Of a stretch of DNA of 64,000 nucleotides, positions 9,901 through 17,453 are shown piece by piece. A program made the translations under genes and the position numbers. A model generated the notes under the pieces. It ran no database searches and was not told the origin of the DNA. It saw only the letters and a program-made list of their open reading frames with translations. Every line of letters starts with the position of its first letter. Position 1 is the stretch's first letter. Origin of the DNA: QHXW01 sp963847515 (GTDB taxonomy: Bacteria; Acidobacteriota; Terriglobia; Bryobacterales; Bryobacteraceae); contig CAWKAA010000002.1 in assembly GCA_963847515.1 (NCBI GenBank), positions 806,001 through 870,000 of the forward strand, written 5' to 3'.

Positions 9901-10358
9901 GCCTGGTCCGAGGGTGGACGGTCGCGGGCATTACTCGTCTGTCGACGGGATTCCCGATTGGCGTTCTCGGCGCCTTCGATCAATCACTGCGCGGTACGCA
10001 AGGTTTGGACACTCCGAATTTCTCCGGTTCGCTCCAGTTCGCCGGCGATCCCCGCACCGACGGCCATCTCTGGATGACGAGCTCAGGCTTCAGCTTGCCT
10101 GCGCTCGGTGACTTTGGCACTGCCAACCGGCGGTTCTTCCACGGACCGGGATTGGAGAACTGGAACCTCGCGCTGCACAAGGATACTGCGATCCGCGAAG
10201 GCATGACGCTGCAGATACGCGCGGAGTTCTTCAATGTCTTTAATCACACACAATTCCAAAATCCGAACGCATATCTTGCCGGCTCAATATTCGGACTGAT
10301 CACCGCCGTGCAAGCGCCCCCGCGCATTGGCCAAGTCGCTGCCAAGTTTATTTGGTGA
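6954..10358 (+). CDS. TonB-dependent receptor, Oar type with CarboxypepD-reg domain
   Basis: The start at 6954 is preceded by a strong Shine-Dalgarno (GAGGAGG, 6939-6945). The 1134-residue protein has a signal peptide ending near residue 25 (FLMA), a carboxypeptidase-regulatory-like beta-sandwich at ~26-110, a plug domain beginning near LPLNGRSFIDLL, and a long beta-barrel ending in a terminal aromatic (FIW), as in outer-membrane proteins. Such receptors are greatly expanded in Solibacter-like Acidobacteria and are presumed to import polymer fragments or siderophores; the ligand is unknown. It lies between the two paralogous double hydrolases, which suggests shared function. Confidence 0.9.
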   Translation: MARKSRAWFLLVSAATLLPGFLMADVTGTILGVVTDSTSATIQGVRVTAINMDTNLTTEAITDVAGQYRILSLPAGNYKVQATFAGFQTFVATGIILSVDEQRRVDIALQVGATQQEVNVNAAALQVETTNTQLGDVIDEKKISELPLNGRSFIDLLGLQTGVAPAGTRNEGAGTISVNGQRENSNGFLINGGDVSGAANFEAGVQPNLDSIQEFRLITSSGDAEYGRFSGATMNTITKSGTNRIHGTAFEFLRNDDMDARGFFDTGKGALKRNQYGYAVGGPAIKDKLFWFTDYQGDRLVNGGTASAVQVLSNAERQGDVGVQNLTGAVTGSYWAQVLSQRLGRSVQANEPYSAVFPNGIIPTSAFSPATKGTIGFIPVPNVGDSTYASAALSKYSIDHKAGQRVDFLNKLTGNWSGYYYIDDFTQLDPYGSSSFPTGFGSDARNRNQLFTLSNTYVVSPTAVNDFRLSYTRIVVRSVPAGSVAPSLASLGFITGAGTLGINNSGPTGYKAIPDIGLNNFSFGDPGTSNGIQNTYQIGDNFSKILGRHTIKFGGEARYYQMNNRNGGDFLGSFGFTGGETGSDVADYLLGAPSGYAQASPQVLDGRSRYAGAFVQDSFRIRSNLTLNFGLRWEFSTPWYDTQNKIVALVPGEQSTQYPTAPRGLVYPGDPGIPNTLAPVRYNNFGPRLGLAYSPNSSTGFLGKLFGGPGKTSIRVGSGMYYTAIQDQTLYWILGTVPFGEYWGSPAPPLFEEPFRTRATGASQGQPFPYVIPAPGSAAAKNFNFSPYLPLVSTLGYEIHNKLPYAVHYNFTVQRQLSSSMVLSVGYVGTLGRHLLSIVEANPADAALCLSLQGSGVMAGTLQCGRNLEDQTFIRPDGSKVYGTRPILGSRNFGYSYYESNWGNSDYNSLQTSLERHAGNSTFLFGYTWSKSLDNGSFFNDRMNYADHALSRSLSNFDVTHNFIGSYTYAIPFEKAFSGLPKRLVRGWTVAGITRLSTGFPIGVLGAFDQSLRGTQGLDTPNFSGSLQFAGDPRTDGHLWMTSSGFSLPALGDFGTANRRFFHGPGLENWNLALHKDTAIREGMTLQIRAEFFNVFNHTQFQNPNAYLAGSIFGLITAVQAPPRIGQVAAKFIW

Positions 10359-10406
10359 GCGGAGTATCGTGCATTTGCTGTGCAAGAAGAGTCTTGGATC
10401 GTCAGA

Positions 10407-10420
10407 GCTAACGCGTTAGC
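10407..10420. terminator. Perfect 14-bp palindrome at convergent gene ends
   Basis: GCTAACGCGTTAGC is a perfect palindrome that includes the stop codon of the minus-strand quinoprotein gene and sits 49 bases past the stop of the TonB receptor. Its position suggests a role in termination or RNA stability, but there is no loop and no T tract, so this is weak. Confidence 0.25.
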
Positions 10421-12735
10421 CCGAAGCACATGATATTGGAGCCGGCGGCAAGCGCCACAAACTGATCCCCGCCCACCGTATAAGTCATCGGGGAACTTTT
10501 GATCGTCACGTTGAGCGGGAGGTGCCACAACGCTTTTCCATCCCGTTCATCAATCGCCACAAATTCGCCGCTTGGGTCTCCATAGAACAGAATTCCTCCG
10601 GCCGTGGCCAACACTCCGGCTACTCTCTTGCCGTCGGTCGGCCCAATTTCCGGGATTTCCCAAACGATCTTCCCGGTCTCGATATCGAGCGCACGCAGAA
10701 CTTTCTTCCCGGGTTCCTCCGGGGGATGCTCACTCTTCCAACTACCGGGTGAAAGTTTGACGTCACATTTCTCAAGCGCCATGACGTAATAGAAGCGTGT
10801 TACCGGGCTGAACGCAGTTCCATTGTAGTTCGTGGCATCTTCCGGGCAGGTTATGTCACTCTCAGGCAGAAGCAAGGGACGGCCGGCAGGACCGATTCCG
10901 CTCGCCCAGGTCAGCCGCCGGATGAATTTCTGAGCCAATAGAAGTTGACCCTCCGTTCGATCGAATACATAGAAAAAGCCGTTTCGGTCCGCGTGAAGGA
11001 GGAGCTTTCGATTCTGCCCGCGATAGCTGGCGTCCACCAGGACGTTCGGCTGGGTCGCATCCCAGTCGTGAGTATCGTGGGGCGAGAACTGGTAGTACCA
11101 TTTCAAGTTGCCGGTTTCGGCGTTTAGAGCCAAGACGCAATTGGTGAAAAGATTGTCGCCGCCTCGCTCGCGATCGTCGGAATTAGGATACGGGTTGCCG
11201 GTCGCCCAGTAGAGAGTATCGGTCTCGGGATCATAGGAGCCGGTCAGCCACGTGGAACCGCCTCCGTAAATCACAGCGTTTCCCTTCCAGGTGTCATAGC
11301 CCGGTTCTCCCTTTGCCGGTACGGTCCAGTGCCGCCACGCGCGTTCGCCGCTTCCAGCTTTGTAGGCGGCAAGGAATCCGCGGATACCCCAGTCACCCCC
11401 GGAGACGCCGGCGATGACCATATCCTTGACAATCAAGGGCGCGACGGTGGCGCCATAATGCTGCGCCTCATCCGGCATCACCGCGTCCCACACAAGCCGG
11501 CCCGTGATTCGGTTCAAGGCAATCAGATGAGCGTTATCGGTCACCATGAATACTTTGTCGCCGAGGATAGCCATTCCGCGATTGGTGCCCAGCGACGCGT
11601 CTGAAACCAGGCCGGGAGTGCGGGGACGCGCATAGTGCCAGATCTGATTACCGGTGCGCGCATCCAGGGCAAAAGCCTGATTCGGACCCGACACATACAT
11701 GATGCCGTCTGCCACGATGGGAACCACCTCCAAGCCGAAGTACCGCATATTTTCACGAAAATAGGGCGTATCAGGAAAGAACAGCGACCATAAGGGAATC
11801 GAAAAGGTCCACTTCAGACCCAATTTGCCGACATTCGCGGCATTGATTTGTGTGAGTTCGCTATATCGATTTCCGCTCAGCTTTCCGTTGTAGGTCAGCC
11901 AGTCGCCGGGCCGGGGACTCAGGATTCTCGAGAACTCAATTCCGCCGTCCTCAGTGGAATGCGCAGAGGCAGTTACATCAGTCTGGATGCCCGTCAACCG
12001 GCTCAGGTAGGCGATCAGGTTCTGCAACTCATCAGGGCTGGCCTTTACGGGTTGCATCAGCGATTGTTTCTCGTCCGTTATCGTCGAAATTTGATCTAGC
12101 GAAAGCGGGTGAAAGATGCCCGTCAGGTCCTGCAACTGGAGGTTAAAATTGGTTCTGCTTCGGGCGAAGCCGCGCAGCGTTTGTCCATTTCTCAGATTGA
12201 CGGTGACAAGATCATAACCGGCAGTGATCTGCGCATCAGGCCGCAGCAAGGCCTCTCGAATCTGGTCGACTGTCATTTCGCGTCCCACATCCGATAGATC
12301 CGGACCAACCGTCTTTCCCTCGCCGTAAACCATATGGCAGGAGGCGCATTGCCCCTTGCTAAAGAAAAACGCTCTTCCGGCCGCGCGGTCGCCGGGTACG
12401 GCGGTTTCGGCAGCGGATGAATTTAGCGAGGCAACCAACGTTGCCAGCGCGTCGAGCGTGCCGGCTGGCAAATCGAACGGCGGCATGCCTGCGGTTGGAA
12501 TCCCGTTGCGGATCAAGTTGCGCAAGTTCTGAATCGATCGCCTACGCACCGAGGAGTTTCCCGCAAGCCCTGGCCCTTGCTGTGTGCCATGGGCATCGGC
12601 GCCGTGGCAGCCGGCGCAAAGCTTGGCGTACATGTTCTTGACGTCCACGCTGGACGGCGAGGTTGGAGGGTTTTGCGCCGGCAGCGGGAACTGGCTCAAG
12701 GCGAGCGCCGCGAAGAGGATTCTTGTGTGCAGCAT
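10408..12735 (-). CDS. Diheme cytochrome c-PQQ quinoprotein dehydrogenase
   Basis: An ATG at 12774 is possible, but ATG at 12735 directly gives a signal peptide (MLHTRILFAALALSQFPLPA) and is preferred (775 residues). Two c-type heme sites follow, CAGCH (residues ~40-44) and CASCH (~130-134), the second in a domain with DVGREMTVDQIREALLRP as seen in Planctomycete-type heme-binding domains. From about residue 270 the rest is a quinoprotein alcohol dehydrogenase-like eight-bladed propeller with repeated Trp-docking motifs (e.g. NLKWYYQFSPHDTHDWD). No adjacent-Cys pair typical of methanol dehydrogenase active sites was seen. It probably oxidises an alcohol or aldose in the periplasm and passes electrons through its own hemes; substrate unknown. 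Compare the split version at 42.4-44.8 kb. Confidence 0.85.
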   Translation of the reverse strand: MLHTRILFAALALSQFPLPAQNPPTSPSSVDVKNMYAKLCAGCHGADAHGTQQGPGLAGNSSVRRRSIQNLRNLIRNGIPTAGMPPFDLPAGTLDALATLVASLNSSAAETAVPGDRAAGRAFFFSKGQCASCHMVYGEGKTVGPDLSDVGREMTVDQIREALLRPDAQITAGYDLVTVNLRNGQTLRGFARSRTNFNLQLQDLTGIFHPLSLDQISTITDEKQSLMQPVKASPDELQNLIAYLSRLTGIQTDVTASAHSTEDGGIEFSRILSPRPGDWLTYNGKLSGNRYSELTQINAANVGKLGLKWTFSIPLWSLFFPDTPYFRENMRYFGLEVVPIVADGIMYVSGPNQAFALDARTGNQIWHYARPRTPGLVSDASLGTNRGMAILGDKVFMVTDNAHLIALNRITGRLVWDAVMPDEAQHYGATVAPLIVKDMVIAGVSGGDWGIRGFLAAYKAGSGERAWRHWTVPAKGEPGYDTWKGNAVIYGGGSTWLTGSYDPETDTLYWATGNPYPNSDDRERGGDNLFTNCVLALNAETGNLKWYYQFSPHDTHDWDATQPNVLVDASYRGQNRKLLLHADRNGFFYVFDRTEGQLLLAQKFIRRLTWASGIGPAGRPLLLPESDITCPEDATNYNGTAFSPVTRFYYVMALEKCDVKLSPGSWKSEHPPEEPGKKVLRALDIETGKIVWEIPEIGPTDGKRVAGVLATAGGILFYGDPSGEFVAIDERDGKALWHLPLNVTIKSSPMTYTVGGDQFVALAAGSNIMCFGLTR

Positions 12736-12951
12736 GCCGAAACGCCAATCGTAAGATGTGCTGTGTCGAGGCAAACTACCACTTTCTCACAGTCCCAGCC
12801 CTGAGCCTGTACAAAGATCCCGTGGCGGTAGCGCCGGCAGTTCGCTGTCACTGATGTCGATGTTCACGCCGTTCTAGAACTGGCTATGGTTGAATTCGTG
12901 ACGAACTGACCCTGTGAGTTCCAGTGCGCCGCGGTACAGTGGTTTCTTCTG

Positions 12952-15033
12952 ATGAAGAGACCAATTTTCTGTTTTGCGGATTCGACACGGCCGGTGATAT
13001 TCACAATCGTGCTGCTGTGTGGTTTTCTATGCAATCCTTCCAGTTTTTCCGGCCAGCAGCCAACTCCGGATCCTCTCCTGCATTGGATGGATCAGATTGC
13101 CCAGCAGCAACTACAGCGGCGGGAGGACCTGATTGCCACAATTCGCAGCGCGGCAGATGCAGAGCGGCGCAAACAGTCAGTCCGCGAAAAACTCATGGCG
13201 ATCATCGGAGGGCTGCCCGACTATAGCGGCCCACTGAATCCCCGCATTACCGGCCGCATCCAGGCTGATTCCTACACGATCGAGAAACTGATCTTCGAAA
13301 GTCTGCCGGGCGTCTTTGTCACTGCGAATCTCTACCGGCCCAATCAACGTGGCCATTATCCGGGAATTCTTTTGCAGGCCGGCCACACCCAAGAGGGAAA
13401 GCCTGAGGGACAGATCCTCGCCGCCAATCTGGCATTAAAGGGCTTTGTAGTTCTAGCGTTCGATCCGATCGGGCAGGGCGAACGAGAACAGACGTACGAC
13501 CGGCAGGTGGACCGGGCGCTGGCGGGGTGGTCCGTCCCCGAGCACATCCAGATGGGAGCGCAGAGCATGCTCATCGGCGAGAGCGTCGCTCGCTACTTCA
13601 TCTGGGATGCAAAACGGGCTCTTGATTATTTGGTGAGCCGCCCGGACGTGGACGCGGAACGTCTGGGCGCGGTTGGGTGCTCAGGCGGAGGCGCGCTGAC
13701 GGCATTCATTGGTGCTCTAGACCCGCGGCTGAAAGCGATCGCTCCCGCGTGTTTTGTGAATTCATACCGCCTGTTATTCGCGGGCCCCGACCCTGACTCG
13801 GAAATGAGTCCGCCCAATCTTCTTTCGAGCGGACTGGACATGGCCGATTACGTCGAATTGTCCGCGCCTACTCCGTGGCTCATCCTGGCGACTGAGGGCG
13901 ACTACTTCACGCCTGCCGGAGCCAAACTAGTGTATGACGAGGCCCTTCGCTGGTTCGGACTCTACGGCGCTGAAGACAAGCTACGTTTTTTTGTCGGATC
14001 GGGCCCGCACGGCACACCGATCGAGACTCGGGAAGAGATTTATAAATGGCTGATTCGCTGGCTCAAGAATGGGCAAGGTGATTTCCGTGAAAGGCCAGTG
14101 AAGAATTACACGAACCAGGAACTGCTTGTCACAAAAACCGGCCATGTCGATGAAGAGCCTGGCAGCCGGAAAATCTACCAGTTGATCTTAGACGAGTTTA
14201 GGAAACGGAAGCAGCCGGGCTCGCAAACAGAATTGCTCGCCGAACTGCGCCGCCTGAACATTCCCTCGGGGTTGACGGCCCCCGAGATCAAGACATCCGA
14301 TGAATCCAACGGTCCGGAAGGCCGGCGCGAGCGTATAACCTTTGAAGGCGAACCGGGAGTAGAGATTAGCGGCAGGCTCCACATCCCTCCATCCAGTGGA
14401 CGAAAGCCCGCCGTGCTACTGGTGGCGGACAAGATGAGCAGCTATTGGATTCTTTCGACAGACTCGTTGGCGGAGAGGATTGCCAAAACAGGGCGAGTGG
14501 TTCTCGCACTGGAGCCCCGCGACGCTCCGGGAGAGGGCGATCGCCCTTACGTAGGGAACTGGTTGACCAATGCCAGGGCCAACGAGATCGGACGCAATCT
14601 GCCGGCGATGCGCGCACATGATATTTTGCGCGGCGTTGATGTGCTGGCCGCGCGTAATGATGTCGATCCCGCCGCGATCCGCGCAACAGCCCGCGGCGTA
14701 AAAGGAATCTGGCTTCTGCTGGCCGCGGCGATAGATCCACGAATCGGCAAAGTTTGGCTGGATCGAACCCCGTTCAGTTTTCATGCTGCACTGGAACACT
14801 CAATGAACACTGACTTATTCGATGCGGTGATTCCCGGCTTTGTACTGCATTGGGATCTCGACGATCTGGTCAAGGCCATGGGAAACCGGCCAGTCTTGTG
14901 GACCGATCCGTCAAATTGGATGGGCCGGCCCGCGCCTCCTGGCCTGGGGTTTCAATATCGCTACGTGATCGGCGATACGACGGACCTTCACGATCAGCAG
15001 GATGACGCGTTTATGAACGAGTTTCTGCAATGA
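12952..15033 (+). CDS. Double alpha/beta-hydrolase, acetylxylan-esterase-like (paralogue B)
   Basis: The 693-residue protein is a paralogue of the 4761-6764 product along its whole length (shared IGGLPDYSGPLN near the N-terminus, LVSRPxVDAER before the nucleophile, RPVLWTDPxNWM near the C-terminus). It has a hydrophobic export signal at ~15-32, nucleophile Ser244 in GCSGGG, Asp317 in EGDYF and His353 in GPHGT. The second half again has the fold without a nucleophile Ser (IRATARGVKG). It is followed after 16 bases by an amidohydrolase gene, so the three plus-strand genes 12952-16716 are probably one operon. Confidence 0.8.
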   Translation: MKRPIFCFADSTRPVIFTIVLLCGFLCNPSSFSGQQPTPDPLLHWMDQIAQQQLQRREDLIATIRSAADAERRKQSVREKLMAIIGGLPDYSGPLNPRITGRIQADSYTIEKLIFESLPGVFVTANLYRPNQRGHYPGILLQAGHTQEGKPEGQILAANLALKGFVVLAFDPIGQGEREQTYDRQVDRALAGWSVPEHIQMGAQSMLIGESVARYFIWDAKRALDYLVSRPDVDAERLGAVGCSGGGALTAFIGALDPRLKAIAPACFVNSYRLLFAGPDPDSEMSPPNLLSSGLDMADYVELSAPTPWLILATEGDYFTPAGAKLVYDEALRWFGLYGAEDKLRFFVGSGPHGTPIETREEIYKWLIRWLKNGQGDFRERPVKNYTNQELLVTKTGHVDEEPGSRKIYQLILDEFRKRKQPGSQTELLAELRRLNIPSGLTAPEIKTSDESNGPEGRRERITFEGEPGVEISGRLHIPPSSGRKPAVLLVADKMSSYWILSTDSLAERIAKTGRVVLALEPRDAPGEGDRPYVGNWLTNARANEIGRNLPAMRAHDILRGVDVLAARNDVDPAAIRATARGVKGIWLLLAAAIDPRIGKVWLDRTPFSFHAALEHSMNTDLFDAVIPGFVLHWDLDDLVKAMGNRPVLWTDPSNWMGRPAPPGLGFQYRYVIGDTTDLHDQQDDAFMNEFLQ

Positions 15034-15049
15034 TGTTCCGCCGACGTAT

Positions 15050-15814
15050 ATGATCGACGTCAATGTATACCTGTCCCGCTGGCCCTTCCGCCGTTTGATT
15101 GGAGACGAGCCGGATGGTCTGGTCGCAGGGCTTCGCAAGCGCAACGTTACCCAAGCGTGGGCAGGTACTTTCGACGGAATCTTTCATAAAGATATTTCGA
15201 GCGCGAATGAGCGGCTCACGAACGATTGCCGGCGGTACGGAGCGGGCATGCTCATCCCATTTGGCTCCATCAATCTCAACCTGCCCGACTGGCAGGAGGA
15301 TTTACGCCGCTGTCACGAACACAAGATGTCAGGGATCCGCCTGCACCCCAACTATCACGGGTACAACTTGAAAGATGGCGTGTTTGCGGAGTTATTAGGG
15401 TTGGCAGCCGCCCGCCGGCTGGTTGTCCAACTCGCCGTATCCATGGAAGACGAGCGCACACAAAATCCGCTTATGCGCGTGCCGCCAGTGGATTTGGCTC
15501 CGTTACCCGACGTGCTCAAGAATGTGCCGGGTGTGCGGCTCATCCTTCTTAATTGCGACCCATCGCACAACCGAGTGCTGTTGCAACGGCTCATGTCGAC
15601 CAGCCAGGTATATTTTGATATTGCAATGGTGGAAGGAGTTGGAGGAGTGGGACGGCTGGCGCAGGAGATCTCCGTCCAGCGTGTGTTGTTCGGTTCCAAT
15701 TTTCCATTGTTTTATTTCGAATCCGCGTTGTTGAAGGTTCGCGAGGCCGGGCCCACGGATGCGGAGGCGCGCGCGGTTCTGGAGGAAAATGCCCGCCGGT
15801 TGCTCGAAACGTGA
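15050..15814 (+). CDS. Amidohydrolase-related protein with altered metal ligands
   Basis: The 254-residue protein resembles the amidohydrolase-2/TIM-barrel family in length and layout (IRLHPNYHGYNL strand, late FGSNFP strand, EENARRLL C-terminal helix). The residues that normally bind metal look changed: the N-terminal HxH is DVNVYLS, a later His position reads LLNC, and the GSD aspartate reads GSN. It may be a metal-free or non-catalytic member, or use other ligands. It starts 16 bases after the upstream hydrolase and overlaps the next amidohydrolase reading frame by a few bases, so it is clearly cotranscribed. Confidence 0.7.
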   Translation: MIDVNVYLSRWPFRRLIGDEPDGLVAGLRKRNVTQAWAGTFDGIFHKDISSANERLTNDCRRYGAGMLIPFGSINLNLPDWQEDLRRCHEHKMSGIRLHPNYHGYNLKDGVFAELLGLAAARRLVVQLAVSMEDERTQNPLMRVPPVDLAPLPDVLKNVPGVRLILLNCDPSHNRVLLQRLMSTSQVYFDIAMVEGVGGVGRLAQEISVQRVLFGSNFPLFYFESALLKVREAGPTDAEARAVLEENARRLLET

Positions 15815-15828
15815 TCCGGAGATCTTGC

Positions 15829-16716
15829 ATGGTTGACCGTCGCGCAATTCTTCAGGGTATCTGTGCAAGCCTCGCCATCCGGACGGGCCAGGCATCCCAG
15901 AATATGGCGCAGGAACCGGTTCGGCCTTTCCGCATCTGGGATGACCATTGCCATCTTGGCTCCGTTCCAGGCGATACGCCCGAAGAGCGGATGACGGCGC
16001 TGATCCGGTGGGCGGATCGCCTGGGGATCGAGCGGCTCCTGCTCTCCCAAGGCTATTGTGCTGAATTGCATCCCACTCCCGACCAGTTTCGAGAGGAGAA
16101 CGATCGTGTGATGGCGGCGGTTCGCCGCTTCCCGGACCGTTCTTACGGCTCCGTGTATTTGAGTCCAGCCTACCCCGAGTTCAGCGTGCGAGAGTTCAAT
16201 CGCTGCGTGCGCGATGGCCCCATGGTCAGTATTGGCGAGGTCGAAGCGGACAAGCCTTGTAGCGTTCCGGAGATGGATGTGATCGTGGAGCGGGCCGCCT
16301 CGATGAAGGTGCCCATCCTGCAACACACCTGGCTGAAAGCGGGCGGTAATGAGCCAGGCGAATCCACACCCTACGACGTGGTTGTTGTTGCCCGGCGTCA
16401 CCCTGAGGTTCAGTTCGTGTGCGTGCACACAGGTGGAGACTGGGAGCGCGGCATCCGCATTATTCGCGACACAAAGAATGTCTCGGCCGAGATCGCCGGA
16501 TCGAATCCGACGTCGGGGTTTGTGGAAATGGCAGTGCGAGAGCTAGGCGCCAAGCGGGTGATTTATGGCAGCGATGTCGGGGGCCGGAGTTTCGCCTCAC
16601 AGCTCGGCAAGGTCCTCGGCGCCGATATCCCGGACTCCGCGAAAGAACTCATACTGGGAGGAAATCTGCGACGGCTTCTTGCTCCTGTGCTGCGCGCCAA
16701 GGGATATCAAGTGTGA
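15829..16716 (+). CDS. Amidohydrolase family metallo-enzyme with export-like N-terminus
   Basis: A GTG at 15811 overlaps the upstream stop, but the ATG at 15829 gives MVDRRAILQGICASLAIRTG, a Tat-like or Sec-like signal, and is preferred (295 residues). Metal ligands of the amidohydrolase-2 family are visible: HCH in WDDHCHLG, His in ILQHTW, His in VCVHTGG and Asp in YGSDVGG. It therefore has the catalytic set that its upstream neighbour lacks. Likely a periplasmic hydrolase or decarboxylase-type enzyme; substrate unknown. Confidence 0.75.
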   Translation: MVDRRAILQGICASLAIRTGQASQNMAQEPVRPFRIWDDHCHLGSVPGDTPEERMTALIRWADRLGIERLLLSQGYCAELHPTPDQFREENDRVMAAVRRFPDRSYGSVYLSPAYPEFSVREFNRCVRDGPMVSIGEVEADKPCSVPEMDVIVERAASMKVPILQHTWLKAGGNEPGESTPYDVVVVARRHPEVQFVCVHTGGDWERGIRIIRDTKNVSAEIAGSNPTSGFVEMAVRELGAKRVIYGSDVGGRSFASQLGKVLGADIPDSAKELILGGNLRRLLAPVLRAKGYQV

Positions 16717-16756
16717 ATGGGCACTCCTCTAAATTCGGAACTGGAGATTGAGTAAA

Positions 16757-16787
16757 TTGACAATTCGCGCCATGGAATGTGTATAAT
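16757..16787 (+). promoter_or_regulatory. Consensus sigma-70-type promoter of vapBC
   Basis: TTGACA (16757-16762) and TATAAT (16782-16787) both match consensus, separated by 19 bases, slightly longer than ideal. The expected transcript start near 16794 leaves only ~15 bases before the vapB ATG at 16809, so the message has a very short leader. Confidence 0.6.
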
Positions 16788-16805
16788 TATCCATAGAAAT
16801 ACACA
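16778..16805. promoter_or_regulatory. Inverted repeat, likely VapB(C) operator
   Basis: TGTGTAT (16778-16784) and ATACACA (16799-16805) are perfect inverted arms, with an inner TAT/ATA pair around a central CC. The palindrome covers the -10 element and ends 3 bases before the vapB start, the usual place for autorepression by the antitoxin or the VapBC complex. Confidence 0.6.
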
Positions 16806-16808
16806 TCG

Positions 16809-17003
16809 ATGCGAACGAATATCGTGATTGACGATAAGCTGATGCGGGACACGCTTCGCGCGACGGGTCTTAAGACCAAGCGCGAGGCCGTGGAAGAGGG
16901 GCTGCGGACCCTGTTGCGCCTGAAAAGACAGGCGGGGATCCGCCGGCTCCGTGGCAAACTGGACTGGCAGGGCGATTTGAACACGATGAGGAACGACAGT
17001 TGA
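16809..17003 (+). CDS. vapB: VapB-type antitoxin
   Basis: The 64-residue protein has the N-terminal strand of ribbon-helix-helix antitoxins (MRTNIVIDDKLMRDTLRATG) followed by TKREAVEEGLRTLLRLKRQ, typical of the VapB family that pairs with PIN toxins. The basic C-terminal half would bind and inhibit VapC. Its stop overlaps the next start by 4 bases, so the pair is translationally coupled. It probably represses its own promoter through the inverted repeat at 16778-16805. Confidence 0.85.
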   Translation: MRTNIVIDDKLMRDTLRATGLKTKREAVEEGLRTLLRLKRQAGIRRLRGKLDWQGDLNTMRNDS

Positions 17004-17392
17004 TCCTTGTCGACTCCAGTGTGTGGATCGATTACTTCAGGGGGAAGATCACGGCGCAGACCGAGAAACTCGACAGGCTGCTTGGCCACGAGCCTTTGGC
17101 CATCGGGGACTTGATTCTGACTGAGGTCCTGCAAGGCTTCGACAGCGAACGAGACTTCAATGACGCTCGGAGAATGCTGACTTCGCTGATGGTAGTGGAG
17201 TTGGGCGGACGGGAAATCGCGATTCAAGCGGCTAAGAATTTCCGCGCACTACGCAGGTTTGGCGTGACAGTTCGCAAGACCATCGATTCGGTGATTGCAA
17301 CACGATGCATCGAGGGTGGGTATGACCTGCTGCACAACGACCGGGATTTCGATCCGTTCGCCGAACACCTCGGCCTCCGCGTAGTGGTCTGA
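17000..17392 (+). CDS. vapC: VapC-type PIN-domain ribonuclease toxin
   Basis: The 130-residue PIN protein begins MILVDSSVWIDYF. The acidic residues expected to hold Mg2+ are visible: Asp5, Glu42 (LTEVLQG), Asp96 (KTIDSVIA) and Asp114/Asp116 (NDRDFD). VapC toxins cleave RNA, often initiator tRNA or rRNA, when freed from VapB. The gene is intact and full length, so the pair is probably functional. Confidence 0.9.
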   Translation: MILVDSSVWIDYFRGKITAQTEKLDRLLGHEPLAIGDLILTEVLQGFDSERDFNDARRMLTSLMVVELGGREIAIQAAKNFRALRRFGVTVRKTIDSVIATRCIEGGYDLLHNDRDFDPFAEHLGLRVVV

Positions 17393-17453
17393 CAACCCGG
17401 CTGCCGCGGGAGTCTAGCGAATTGCATGTCATAGCAGCCATATTTAGGCCATA

